DNA of 22,229 bases, from positions 1-22,229 of the forward strand of contig DASZDK010000079.1 of NCBI GenBank assembly GCA_035942035.1, read 5' to 3'. Made by a program: the position numbers and the translations under genes. Shown here in pieces: positions 1 through 6,132 of the stretch (positions within the stretch are counted from its first letter, which is position 1; the number at the start of each line of letters is the position of its first letter). Source of the DNA: JAHWJR01 sp035942035. Its GTDB lineage: Bacteria > Actinomycetota > Acidimicrobiia > Acidimicrobiales > CADCSY01. The notes beneath the pieces were generated by a model that worked only from the letters and a program-made list of their open reading frames with translations, was not told the DNA's origin and ran no database searches.

Positions 1-448
1 GACGGCCCGGTGATGCCTGCGGCACACCAGCACCAGGTTGGCCACGCTGGTCTCGCCGCCGGCAGCCCAGTGGCGGATGTGGTGGCCGTCGAGGAAGCGG
101 CGGTTGGTGCACCCGGGGAAGCGGCACCCTCCGTCGCGAGCTGCAAGGCCCGGCGGATGGCAGGCGGGATGGAGCGGGTTTTGCGGCCAACGTCGAGGGG
201 TGTGCCCCACCCGTCCTCCCTGCCGGCGACCACGGCGGCGTCGCAACCCAGGCGGCGAGCGGTCTCGGCAGCGAGGGCGGGGCCGTCTTCCAGCTCGCAG
301 CGTCTTCGGCGTCGCCGGCTAGTACCTCGGCGTCGACGTGGATCGCCACCAGGTGGCTGTCACCGCTGTGGCCCACCCGGCCCGCGGTGGCCAGGAAGCT
401 CTCGGCCATGGCCACGAGGGCGTCGGTCTGGCGCGGCACGGTGAGTCT
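1..448 (-). pseudogene. DUF222/HNH endonuclease (13E12-type) relic, 5'-truncated and frameshifted
   Basis: Minus-strand translation gives the C-terminal half of a DUF222/HNH endonuclease in three successive frames. About 448-305 reads PRQTDALVAMAESFLA and then HLVAIHVDAEVLAGD. About 300-142 reads CELEDGPALAAETARRLGCD and KTRSIPPAIRRALQ. About 140-1 reads the HNH core, RDGGCRFPGC followed by DGHHIRHWAAGGETSVANL and LVCRRHH. The two joins, near 296-304 and 139-142, each need a one-base correction to restore the usual family order. The zinc cysteines and the HH of the HNH motif are intact, so decay looks recent. The N-terminal DUF222 part is absent beyond about 448, and the 3' end runs off the window. 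Two sequencing errors are a possible alternative, but the missing N-terminus argues for a real relic. Confidence 0.85.
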
Positions 449-450
449 GT

Positions 451-490
451 GCCTGTGGACAACGATTCAGCTGAAGCGTCGTCCACAGGC
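451..490. repeat. 40-bp near-perfect palindrome carrying inverted DnaA-box-like sequences
   Basis: Two 20-base arms meet between 470 and 471, and 18 of the 20 pairs match; the mismatches are at arm positions 11 and 15. The outer arms are GCCTGTGGAC and GTCCACAGGC, and the centre is the perfect palindrome TTCAGCTGAA. The left arm contains TGTGGACAA (454-462), the reverse complement of the actinobacterial DnaA box TTGTCCACA. The right arm contains TCGTCCACA (479-487), one base away from it. The element abuts the point where the HNH relic stops being recognisable and lies upstream of the aldehyde dehydrogenase gene. It could be an operator, a DnaA-binding site or a foldback left by a mobile element. 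Confidence 0.8.
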
Positions 491-510
491 TGCACCGCCG
501 CTGCAGCGCC

Positions 511-530
511 CCAACTCCATCCGGGGTTGG
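511..530. repeat. Small inverted repeat in the intergenic region before the aldehyde dehydrogenase
   Basis: The arms CCAACTCC and GGGGTTGG can pair over eight positions, one of them a T-G wobble, around a four-base loop. It lies between the 40-bp palindrome and the aldehyde dehydrogenase start. There is no T-tract. It may be a weak hairpin in the 5' leader, or chance in GC-rich DNA. I see no convincing sigma-70 promoter in 491-606. Confidence 0.35.
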
Positions 531-618
531 CCCCACCGCCCCGCCGGGGAAGAACCACCGACAGCCGCAGCAACCGTCGAGCGGTCGGTGAGTGGCGCCG
601 GCCTGCAGAGGTGATGGC

Positions 619-2133
619 ATGAACGTCCAGGTGTCCGGCGAAGTCCGCCTCGAGCTCCCCGAGCTGTTCGCCCCGGCGGTGACGCCGGCCGACGGCGACG
701 GCCCACCTGGCCTCCAGCTGCTCATCGACGGTGACTGGCGGCCGGCGGCCGGCGGGGAGACCTTCGAGGTGCGGTCGTCGATCGACGGCAGCCTCATCGC
801 CACCGCCGCCAAGGGCTCGGCCGACGACGTCGAGGTCGCCATCGGCGCCGCCCGGCGGAGCCGGGCGCACTTCCGCTCGATGGCAGCCGCCGAACGGCTC
901 GAGATCTGCGCCGAGGCGGCGACCATCCTCGACCGGCACTTCGCCGCCTTCGTCGACGCCATCGTCGTCGACCTGGGCAAGACGGTGGAGCAGGCGACCT
1001 CCGAGGTCAAGGCCACCCGCGAGCGGCTCGGGCTGGTGCGCGAGGAGGTCCGCAAGATCTTCGGCGAGTACCTCCCGGGCGACTGGATCGCCGACACGGT
1101 CGGCAAGTCGGCGGTCGTGCTGCGGGAGCCGGTGGGTACCGTGGCCGCCTTCGGACCGTTCAACTACCCGCTGTTCCTGGCCGCCTCCAAGATCATCCCG
1201 GCCATCGCCGCCGGCAACACCGTCGTGGCCAAGGCCCCCTCCGACGCCCCTGTCCCCCTGGTGATGTTCGCCCGGGTCCTCGAAGAGGCCGGGCTGCCCC
1301 CGGGGGTCCTCAACGTGGTCACCGGCTCGGGCCGGGAGATCGGCGGGCTGCTGGCCTCCCATCCCGACGTGTCAATGATCTCCTTCACCGGCTCCAGCGC
1401 GGTCGGCAAGCGCCTGACCGCCGAGGCCGGCCCCAAGCCGATGCACCTGGAGCTGGGGGGCAACGCCGCCGCCATCGTCCTGACCGACGCCGACTTGGAC
1501 CTGGCGGTCGAGAAGTCGGTGCTGGGCGCGTTCAAGAACGCCGGCCAGCGCTGCGACGCCATCAGCCGCGTGCTGGTGGAGGAACCCGTGTACGACGACT
1601 ACGTCGAGCGGGCACTGAAGGAGGCCGAGCGGTGGCCGATCGGTGACCCCCGCCAGGAGGGGACCAAGATGGGCCCCCTCGTCAGCCCCGGCGCCGCCCA
1701 GCGGGTCCACGAGCTGGTGGACGACGCCGTGGCCGCCGGCGCCCGCCTGCTCGCCGGCGGCTCGCACAGCGAGGCGTACCACGAGCCCACGGTGCTCGTC
1801 GACGTGCCCGTCGACGCCGAGATCATGTGGGAGGAGACCTTCGGGCCGGTCCTGGCGGTCACGCCCGTGACCGACCTCGACGCCGCCCTGGAGCTGGCCA
1901 ACCGCTCGCGCTACGGGCTCGACTCGGCCGTGTTCACCTCCGACCTGCAGAACGCCTGGCGGGCGGCCCGGGCGCTGGAGTGCGGCCAGGTGACCATCAA
2001 CGACGCCCCGGCCCACGGCGTGGGCCACTTCCCCTTCGGCGGGCGCAAGCCCGACTCCGGCATCGGTCGGGAGGGCCTCGGCTACTCGATCGACGAGTGC
2101 ACCGTGCTGAAGACGGTGGTGCTGCCCAACTGA
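619..2133 (+). CDS. NAD(P)-dependent aldehyde dehydrogenase, GAPN-like
   Basis: This is a 504-residue aldehyde dehydrogenase, full length for the superfamily. It oxidises an aldehyde to the acid with NAD(P)+ through a cysteine thioester. The catalytic Cys312 is in NAGQRCDAISRV and the general-base Glu278 in HLELGG; their 34-residue spacing is the family norm. Also visible are the substrate-channel Asn region GPFNYPLF, the cofactor loop FTGSSAVGKR and the C-terminal EETFGPVL. The GQRCDA box and the tail HFPFGGRKPDSGIGREGLGY resemble non-phosphorylating glyceraldehyde-3-phosphate dehydrogenase (GAPN, as in Thermoproteus) as I recall it. The enolase gene nearby fits a glycolytic role, but the substrate is an inference. 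ATG 619 is chosen because AGAGGTGA (607-614) precedes it; an in-frame GTG at 592 is the alternative. The gene converges on ftsB. Confidence 0.93.
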   Translation: MNVQVSGEVRLELPELFAPAVTPADGDGPPGLQLLIDGDWRPAAGGETFEVRSSIDGSLIATAAKGSADDVEVAIGAARRSRAHFRSMAAAERLEICAEAATILDRHFAAFVDAIVVDLGKTVEQATSEVKATRERLGLVREEVRKIFGEYLPGDWIADTVGKSAVVLREPVGTVAAFGPFNYPLFLAASKIIPAIAAGNTVVAKAPSDAPVPLVMFARVLEEAGLPPGVLNVVTGSGREIGGLLASHPDVSMISFTGSSAVGKRLTAEAGPKPMHLELGGNAAAIVLTDADLDLAVEKSVLGAFKNAGQRCDAISRVLVEEPVYDDYVERALKEAERWPIGDPRQEGTKMGPLVSPGAAQRVHELVDDAVAAGARLLAGGSHSEAYHEPTVLVDVPVDAEIMWEETFGPVLAVTPVTDLDAALELANRSRYGLDSAVFTSDLQNAWRAARALECGQVTINDAPAHGVGHFPFGGRKPDSGIGREGLGYSIDECTVLKTVVLPN

Positions 2134-2147
2134 GCGCCACCGGGCGG

Positions 2148-2163
2148 GCCGCTCAGAAGCGGC
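2148..2163. terminator. Candidate bidirectional hairpin between converging genes
   Basis: GCCGCT and AGCGGC form a perfect 6-bp stem around the loop CAGA, overlapping the ftsB stop codon and lying 14 bases after the aldehyde dehydrogenase stop. Its place between two convergent genes suits a terminator. No T-tract follows on either strand, so it would have to be the U-less type often seen in actinobacteria. Confidence 0.4.
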
Positions 2164-2527
2164 TGGTGACCCACTCCCACGCCCGTTCCAGGGGATTGCC
2201 GTCGTCGGGCGCCGGCGGGATGCCGACCGCCGGCGGTGGCGTGGGCGGCGCCGGCGGGGGCAGCACGGCGTAGGCCTTCTCGCCGGGGCGCACCAGGTGG
2301 TACTCCTGGCGGGCCAGCCGCTCGATCTCGGCGTCGTCCTCCAGCAGGCGGGCCCGCTCCTCGAGCAGGCGGTTCTGCTCGCTCAACACGCTCAGCCGCT
2401 CCTCGGCGGCCCCGACGGCCGCCCGCTGGGCCACGAAGGTCCGGGTGGGGAACACGGTGGCGAACAGCACCACCACCGAGGCGACGGCCACCAGCGCCAG
2501 TGCCAGTGGCCGGCGCAGCCGGGTCAC
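2153..2527 (-). CDS. ftsB: FtsB/DivIC-family septum formation initiator
   Basis: This 124-residue protein has the FtsB/DivIC plan. A short basic N-terminus (TRLRRP) is followed by one membrane segment (LALALVAVASVVVLFATVF), then a coiled coil (about residues 35-70, with EERLSVLSEQNRLLEERARL). After that comes the conserved juxta-coil motif IERLARQEYHLVRPGEKAY. Proteins of this family join the divisome with FtsL and FtsQ outside the membrane. A proline-rich stretch (PPPAPPTPPPAVGIPP) precedes the WEWV tail. The GTG start overlaps the enolase stop as GTGA, so translation is probably coupled. The eno-ftsB order is the usual actinobacterial one; the DUF501 and ppx genes I would expect next are absent, replaced by the converging aldehyde dehydrogenase. 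Confidence 0.9.
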   Translation of the reverse strand: MTRLRRPLALALVAVASVVVLFATVFPTRTFVAQRAAVGAAEERLSVLSEQNRLLEERARLLEDDAEIERLARQEYHLVRPGEKAYAVLPPPAPPTPPPAVGIPPAPDDGNPLERAWEWVTSRF

Positions 2528-3870
2528 GGGGACCCTCGCCCGACGGCGAGCGCGGCCCCGCCGAGGTAGGCGGCACGCTCGCCGAGGTCGTCCTCGATGC
2601 GCAGCAGCTGGTTGTACTTCGCCACCCGGTCGCTGCGGGCCGGGGCGCCGGTCTTGATCTGGCCGCAGTCGGTGGCCACGGCCAGGTCGGCGATGGTGGT
2701 GTCCTCCGTCTCGCCGGAGCGGTGGGACATCACCGCGGTGTACCCCGACCGGGTGGCCAGCGAGACGGTGTCGAGGGTCTCGGTGAGCGTGCCGATCTGG
2801 TTGAGCTTGATCAGCACGGAGTTGGCCACGCCGGCGCGCAACCCCCGTTCCAGCCGCTCGGCATTGGTCACGAACAGGTCGTCCCCCACCAGCTGGACCC
2901 GGTCGCCGAGGGCCACGGTCAGCGCCGCCCAACCGTCCCAGTCGTCCTCGCCCATGCCGTCCTCGATCGACACGATGGGGTACCGGTCGCACAGCTCGAC
3001 CCACAGGGCCACCAGCTCGTCGGCTCCCAGGGACCGCCCCTCGCCCTCCAGGCGGTAACGCTCCTCGACCCGCAGCTCGGTGGTGGCGGCGTCGAGGGCC
3101 AGGGCCATGTCCTGCCCGGGGATGAGGCCGGCGGTGGCGATGGCCTCCACGAGCAGGTCGAGGGCAGCCTCGTTGGCGGCGAGGTCGGGGGCGAAGCCGC
3201 CCTCGTCGCCGATGGCCGTGGTCAGGCCCCGATCGGTCATCAGCCGCCGCAGGCAGTGGTAGGTCTCGGTGCCCCACCGCAGCGCCTCGGAGAACGAGGC
3301 GGCACCCACCGGCACCACCATGAACTCCTGGAAGTCGACGTTGTTGTCGGCGTGCACCCCGCCGTTGAGCACGTTCATCATGGGCACCGGCAGGACGTGG
3401 GCGCCCACCCCTCCCAGGTAGCGGTACAGCGGCATCTCGAGGTCGTCGGCCGCCGCCCGGGCGGTGGCCAGGGACACGGCGAGGATGGCGTTGGCGCCGA
3501 GGCGGGCCTTGGCGTCGGTGCCGTCGAGCGCGATCAGGCCCTCGTCGAGGCCGCGCTGGTCGAGGGCGTCGCGGCCCACCACCTCGGCGGCGATCTCTCC
3601 CCGCACGTGCCCCACCGCTCGTTGCACGCCCTTGCCGCCGTACCGGCTGCCGCCGTCACGGAGCTCGGCGGCCTCGTGGCGCCCGGTCGAGGCCCCCGAG
3701 GGCACCAGGGCCCGCCCGGAGGCGCCGGAGGCGAGGACGACCTCGGCCTCGACCGTGGGGTTGCCGCGGGAGTCGAGGACCTCGCGGGCGCCCACGGACG
3801 CGATCGTGCTGGATCCGTTGTGGCTGCTGTGGTCGATGGGGGCAAAGTTACACGGTCGCCCTTCGCCCAT
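2524..3870 (-). CDS. eno: Enolase (phosphopyruvate hydratase)
   Basis: Enolase interconverts 2-phosphoglycerate and phosphoenolpyruvate in glycolysis. Family signatures are AREVLDSRGNPTVE near the N-terminus, NVLNGGVHADNNVDFQEFM, GDEGGFAPD, the Mg-binding SIEDGMGEDDWDGW and GDDLFVTN. The catalytic lysines are Lys355 (LIKLNQIGTL) and Lys406 (GQIKTGAPARS). From ATG 3870 the protein has 448 residues, about 20 more than usual. The extra N-terminus (MGEGRPCNFAPIDHSSHNG) has no family counterpart, and no in-frame ATG, GTG or TTG lies nearer the expected start. No Shine-Dalgarno precedes 3870. A TAACTT box lies inside the extension, so a downstream non-AUG start is possible. The gene is followed directly by ftsB. 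Confidence 0.97.
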   Translation of the reverse strand: MGEGRPCNFAPIDHSSHNGSSTIASVGAREVLDSRGNPTVEAEVVLASGASGRALVPSGASTGRHEAAELRDGGSRYGGKGVQRAVGHVRGEIAAEVVGRDALDQRGLDEGLIALDGTDAKARLGANAILAVSLATARAAADDLEMPLYRYLGGVGAHVLPVPMMNVLNGGVHADNNVDFQEFMVVPVGAASFSEALRWGTETYHCLRRLMTDRGLTTAIGDEGGFAPDLAANEAALDLLVEAIATAGLIPGQDMALALDAATTELRVEERYRLEGEGRSLGADELVALWVELCDRYPIVSIEDGMGEDDWDGWAALTVALGDRVQLVGDDLFVTNAERLERGLRAGVANSVLIKLNQIGTLTETLDTVSLATRSGYTAVMSHRSGETEDTTIADLAVATDCGQIKTGAPARSDRVAKYNQLLRIEDDLGERAAYLGGAALAVGRGSP

Positions 3871-3909
3871 CAGGTTTTCGCCCGGCGCGGCGGGGGGTAC
3901 CGCCAAGGC

Positions 3910-4083
3910 ATGACCGTGCACGATCCGATGGGCCCGCAACCGGAGAACCCGAACCAACCGCTCCCCCGGCCGGGCGGCCCGGACGAGCCTCCCACCCCGC
4001 TGGTCCCCGAGCCCAACCCGACACCGGAGCCGACGCCGGCCGACCCCGGGCAGGCTCCGCCCGCCGAGCCGGCGCCGATCTGA
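3910..4083 (+). CDS. Proline-rich 57-residue protein of unknown function
   Basis: I do not recognise this protein. It has 57 residues and starts MTVHDPMGPQPENPNQ. About 40% is proline, in PxP and PEP-like repeats (VPEPNPTPEPTPADPGQAPP), with many Glu, Asp, Asn and Gln and only one Arg. It has no membrane segment or signal peptide and is probably disordered and acidic. Third codon positions are nearly all G or C, and the composition is unlike the Arg-rich frames that arise opposite high-GC genes, so I take it as real. It starts 39 bases from the enolase ATG, diverging from it, with only a weak AAGG before ATG 3910. Confidence 0.6.
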   Translation: MTVHDPMGPQPENPNQPLPRPGGPDEPPTPLVPEPNPTPEPTPADPGQAPPAEPAPI

Positions 4084-4088
4084 GGGCC

Positions 4089-4107
4089 GTCGCCCGGCGA
4101 GGGCGAC
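4089..4107. terminator. Candidate hairpin between converging genes
   Basis: GTCGCCC and GGGCGAC form a perfect 7-bp stem with a 5-base loop, six bases after the stop of the proline-rich ORF and 37 bases from the stop of the minus-strand membrane protein. There is no T-tract. Position is the main support. Confidence 0.4.
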
Positions 4108-4143
4108 AGGTTCCGGGCCCACCGGGCGACCCCCGAACCGGCG

Positions 4144-4758
4144 CTACCAGGGCTCGCCCGAGGTGCGGCCCCTCCAGTAGCGCACGACCATGGTCACGTA
4201 GGTGATCACCACGCCGATGGCGGCGGCCACGAACAACCACGTCACCAGGCCCAGGCCGCGGTCGGACTCCGCGCAGTCGGCAGCGGCGGCGGCGCCGGCC
4301 TCGAAGGCGCCGGGCGCCACCACGTCGCCCTGGTACAGGATCCCGTCGCCGGAGGGCACGGCACCGGCATCGAACACCGCCCGGTCGACCACGTCGGCGG
4401 AGCCGCCGCCGGACACCTGCGCCACCACCTCCAGGCGACCGGAGGGCGGGGAGGACCCGAGCGGGACCTCGGTGACGAAGCCCAGCGGCTCGTCGGCGCC
4501 CACCACGTAGCGCTCGTCGATGGAGCCCTTGCGGGCGGTGATCCGCCACAGGGCGCCCCCGCCGGCGGTCCGCAGCTCGACCCGGGTGACCCGCTCGCCG
4601 CGGCACCGGGGCACCAGCACCGCCAGGCCGGCCGGCCCCTCGGCAGCGGTCACGGCCAGGCGGGCCCCCGGCGGAGGCTCCTTCAGGTCGGCTCCGAGGG
4701 CCACGGCGGCGACGAACGCCACCATGGCCACCACCCCGACGCCGCCGGAGACGACCAT
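4144..4758 (-). CDS. Two-membrane-segment extracytoplasmic protein, unknown function
   Basis: This 204-residue protein matches no family I recognise. An N-terminal hydrophobic segment (GVGVVAMVAFVAAVALGA) acts as signal or anchor. A domain of about 130 residues rich in Val, Gly and Ser follows, with two cysteines (PRCRGE and AADCAESDRG), probably extracytoplasmic and beta-rich. A second membrane helix (LGLVTWLFVAAAIGVVITYVTMVV) leads to a short basic tail (RYWRGRTSGEPW). ATG 4758 is chosen because it comes just after the mazG stop and starts the hydrophobic segment; earlier in-frame starts lie inside mazG. The gene sits between mazG and eno in the mfd-ftsB train, so it is probably co-transcribed with them, but that does not identify its role. 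Confidence 0.75.
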   Translation of the reverse strand: MVVSGGVGVVAMVAFVAAVALGADLKEPPPGARLAVTAAEGPAGLAVLVPRCRGERVTRVELRTAGGGALWRITARKGSIDERYVVGADEPLGFVTEVPLGSSPPSGRLEVVAQVSGGGSADVVDRAVFDAGAVPSGDGILYQGDVVAPGAFEAGAAAAADCAESDRGLGLVTWLFVAAAIGVVITYVTMVVRYWRGRTSGEPW

Positions 4759-4783
4759 GGACAGCGACGGCGGGCCCCCGTCC

Positions 4784-6121
4784 TCACGCCGGGCCACCGC
4801 CCCCCTCTCGGGCCGCCACGTCGTCACGGAAGCTGGCTGCCGCCGCTCGCAGGGCCGCCTCCGGGTCGAACCGGAGGCGGCGGGCGACGGCCACGGTGGC
4901 GAAGAGGGCCTGGCCGAGGTCGGCCGGCGTGGACAGCTCCGAGAGCCGGAGCGTGCCCGGAGCCTCCGCCTCCACACCCAGCACCTCGGCCTTGCGCTGC
5001 ACCTTGAAGGCGTAGAGCAGCGACGGCAGGTTGGCCGGCACGCCGTCCATCACGCTGGCCCGGCCCTTCTCGTCCTGCTTCAGCCGTTCCCAGTTGCGCA
5101 TGACGTCGTCGGCGCCGGTCACCTCGGTGTCGGCGAAGACGTGGGGATGGCGGTGCACGAGCTTGTCGTGGATGCCCCGGGCCACGTCGGCCACGTCGAA
5201 GCGACCGGCCTCGGCCCCGAGGGTGGCATGGAAGAAGACCTGGAACAACACGTCGCCCAGTTCCTCCTCCAGGTGCTCGTAGGCGGCATCGACGGCATGG
5301 TCCTCGCCGGCGCCGAGAGCCTGGCCGAGCACCTCGATGGCCTCGAGCAACTCGTAGGTCTCCTCCAGCAGGTGGCGGGTCAAGCTGGTGTGGGTCTGCT
5401 CCCGGTCCCACGGGCAGCGGGCCCGCAGCGTGCGCACCAGCTCGGCGAAGCGCACCAGCTCGGCGCCGACCGGCGAGGCCAGCTCCGGTACCCACAGCGA
5501 GGTGAGGTGATCGGGGACCACCGACCGGTCGAGGTCGTCCCAGGCCACCTGAGTCACCACCTCGTCGGCCAGGCCGAGTCGCTGGAGCACCACCACCGAG
5601 GCCGGCGGTGACGCCACCGCCAGCTTCACCTCCGACAGCACGGCCGGTGTGTCGCACTGGGCCACCACCAGCGGTCCCCGTTCTCCCGCCGCCTCCACCG
5701 GGAAGCGCCGGCCGTCGACCAGGCGCACGCCGCCGGCCAGAGGATCCACTGCGAGGCGGTCCCAGACCAGGTCGAGGAACGACAGCGCCGGCACGACCTC
5801 GACCTCGACCCGGGAGTCGGCCACCAGCAGCTCCACGCTGTGCTCGGCGACCCGGGGCGAGCCGGGGACGGCGTAGAGCACTCGGCCGTGCTCCTCCGCC
5901 GCCGCCACCAGCCGCTCGACGATGCGGGGGTAGACGTGGTCGAGCGATGCCGCCCGCTCGTACTCGTCGTCGAACGAATCGGCCGCCGGCACGGCCGACG
6001 CTGCGGGATGGCGGCGGGTGCGCAGGAACCGGACCGGGGTGGCGGCCACGGCGGCGGTGGCGGCCGTGGTCAACAGCTCAGGGCCGGCGGGCCCCAGGCC
6101 CACCACGGTGACGCTCGCCAC
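4784..6121 (-). CDS. mazG: YabN-type fusion: tetrapyrrole-methylase-like domain plus MazG NTP pyrophosphatase
   Basis: MazG enzymes hydrolyse NTPs to NMP and pyrophosphate and help clear abnormal nucleotides. Residues 1 to about 215 form a tetrapyrrole-methylase-like domain (VTVVGLGPAGPELLT, YAVPGSPRVAEHSVELL, VVPALSFLD), as in Bacillus YabN. Residues about 225-340 form the first MazG domain: LRARCPWDREQTHTSLTRHL, then the metal-binding EETYE (about 252-256) and EELGDVLFQV (Asp near 286). The second MazG domain is recognisable (LLYAFKVQRKAEVLG), but the usual EExxE has gone and ELGD reads DLGQ, so it probably has only a structural role. In total 445 residues. GTG 6121 lies 11 bases after the upstream stop; no clear ribosome site is seen. 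Confidence 0.9.
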   Translation of the reverse strand: MASVTVVGLGPAGPELLTTAATAAVAATPVRFLRTRRHPAASAVPAADSFDDEYERAASLDHVYPRIVERLVAAAEEHGRVLYAVPGSPRVAEHSVELLVADSRVEVEVVPALSFLDLVWDRLAVDPLAGGVRLVDGRRFPVEAAGERGPLVVAQCDTPAVLSEVKLAVASPPASVVVLQRLGLADEVVTQVAWDDLDRSVVPDHLTSLWVPELASPVGAELVRFAELVRTLRARCPWDREQTHTSLTRHLLEETYELLEAIEVLGQALGAGEDHAVDAAYEHLEEELGDVLFQVFFHATLGAEAGRFDVADVARGIHDKLVHRHPHVFADTEVTGADDVMRNWERLKQDEKGRASVMDGVPANLPSLLYAFKVQRKAEVLGVEAEAPGTLRLSELSTPADLGQALFATVAVARRLRFDPEAALRAAAASFRDDVAAREGGGGPA

Positions 6122-6132
6122 GGGGAGGGCGC

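Noticed and set aside
10..444. Plus-strand frame across the HNH region
   Set aside because: Arg/Ala/Pro-rich reverse reading of the HNH relic with no recognisable domain.
451..490. Calling the DnaA-box palindrome a replication origin
   Set aside because: Only two boxes, no AT-rich unwinding region, and none of dnaA, dnaN, rpmH or parAB nearby.
2236..4083. A 615-codon plus-strand frame running opposite ftsB and eno into the proline-rich ORF
   Set aside because: Only the last 57 codons, after ATG 3910, have non-shadow composition. The rest mirrors eno and ftsB.
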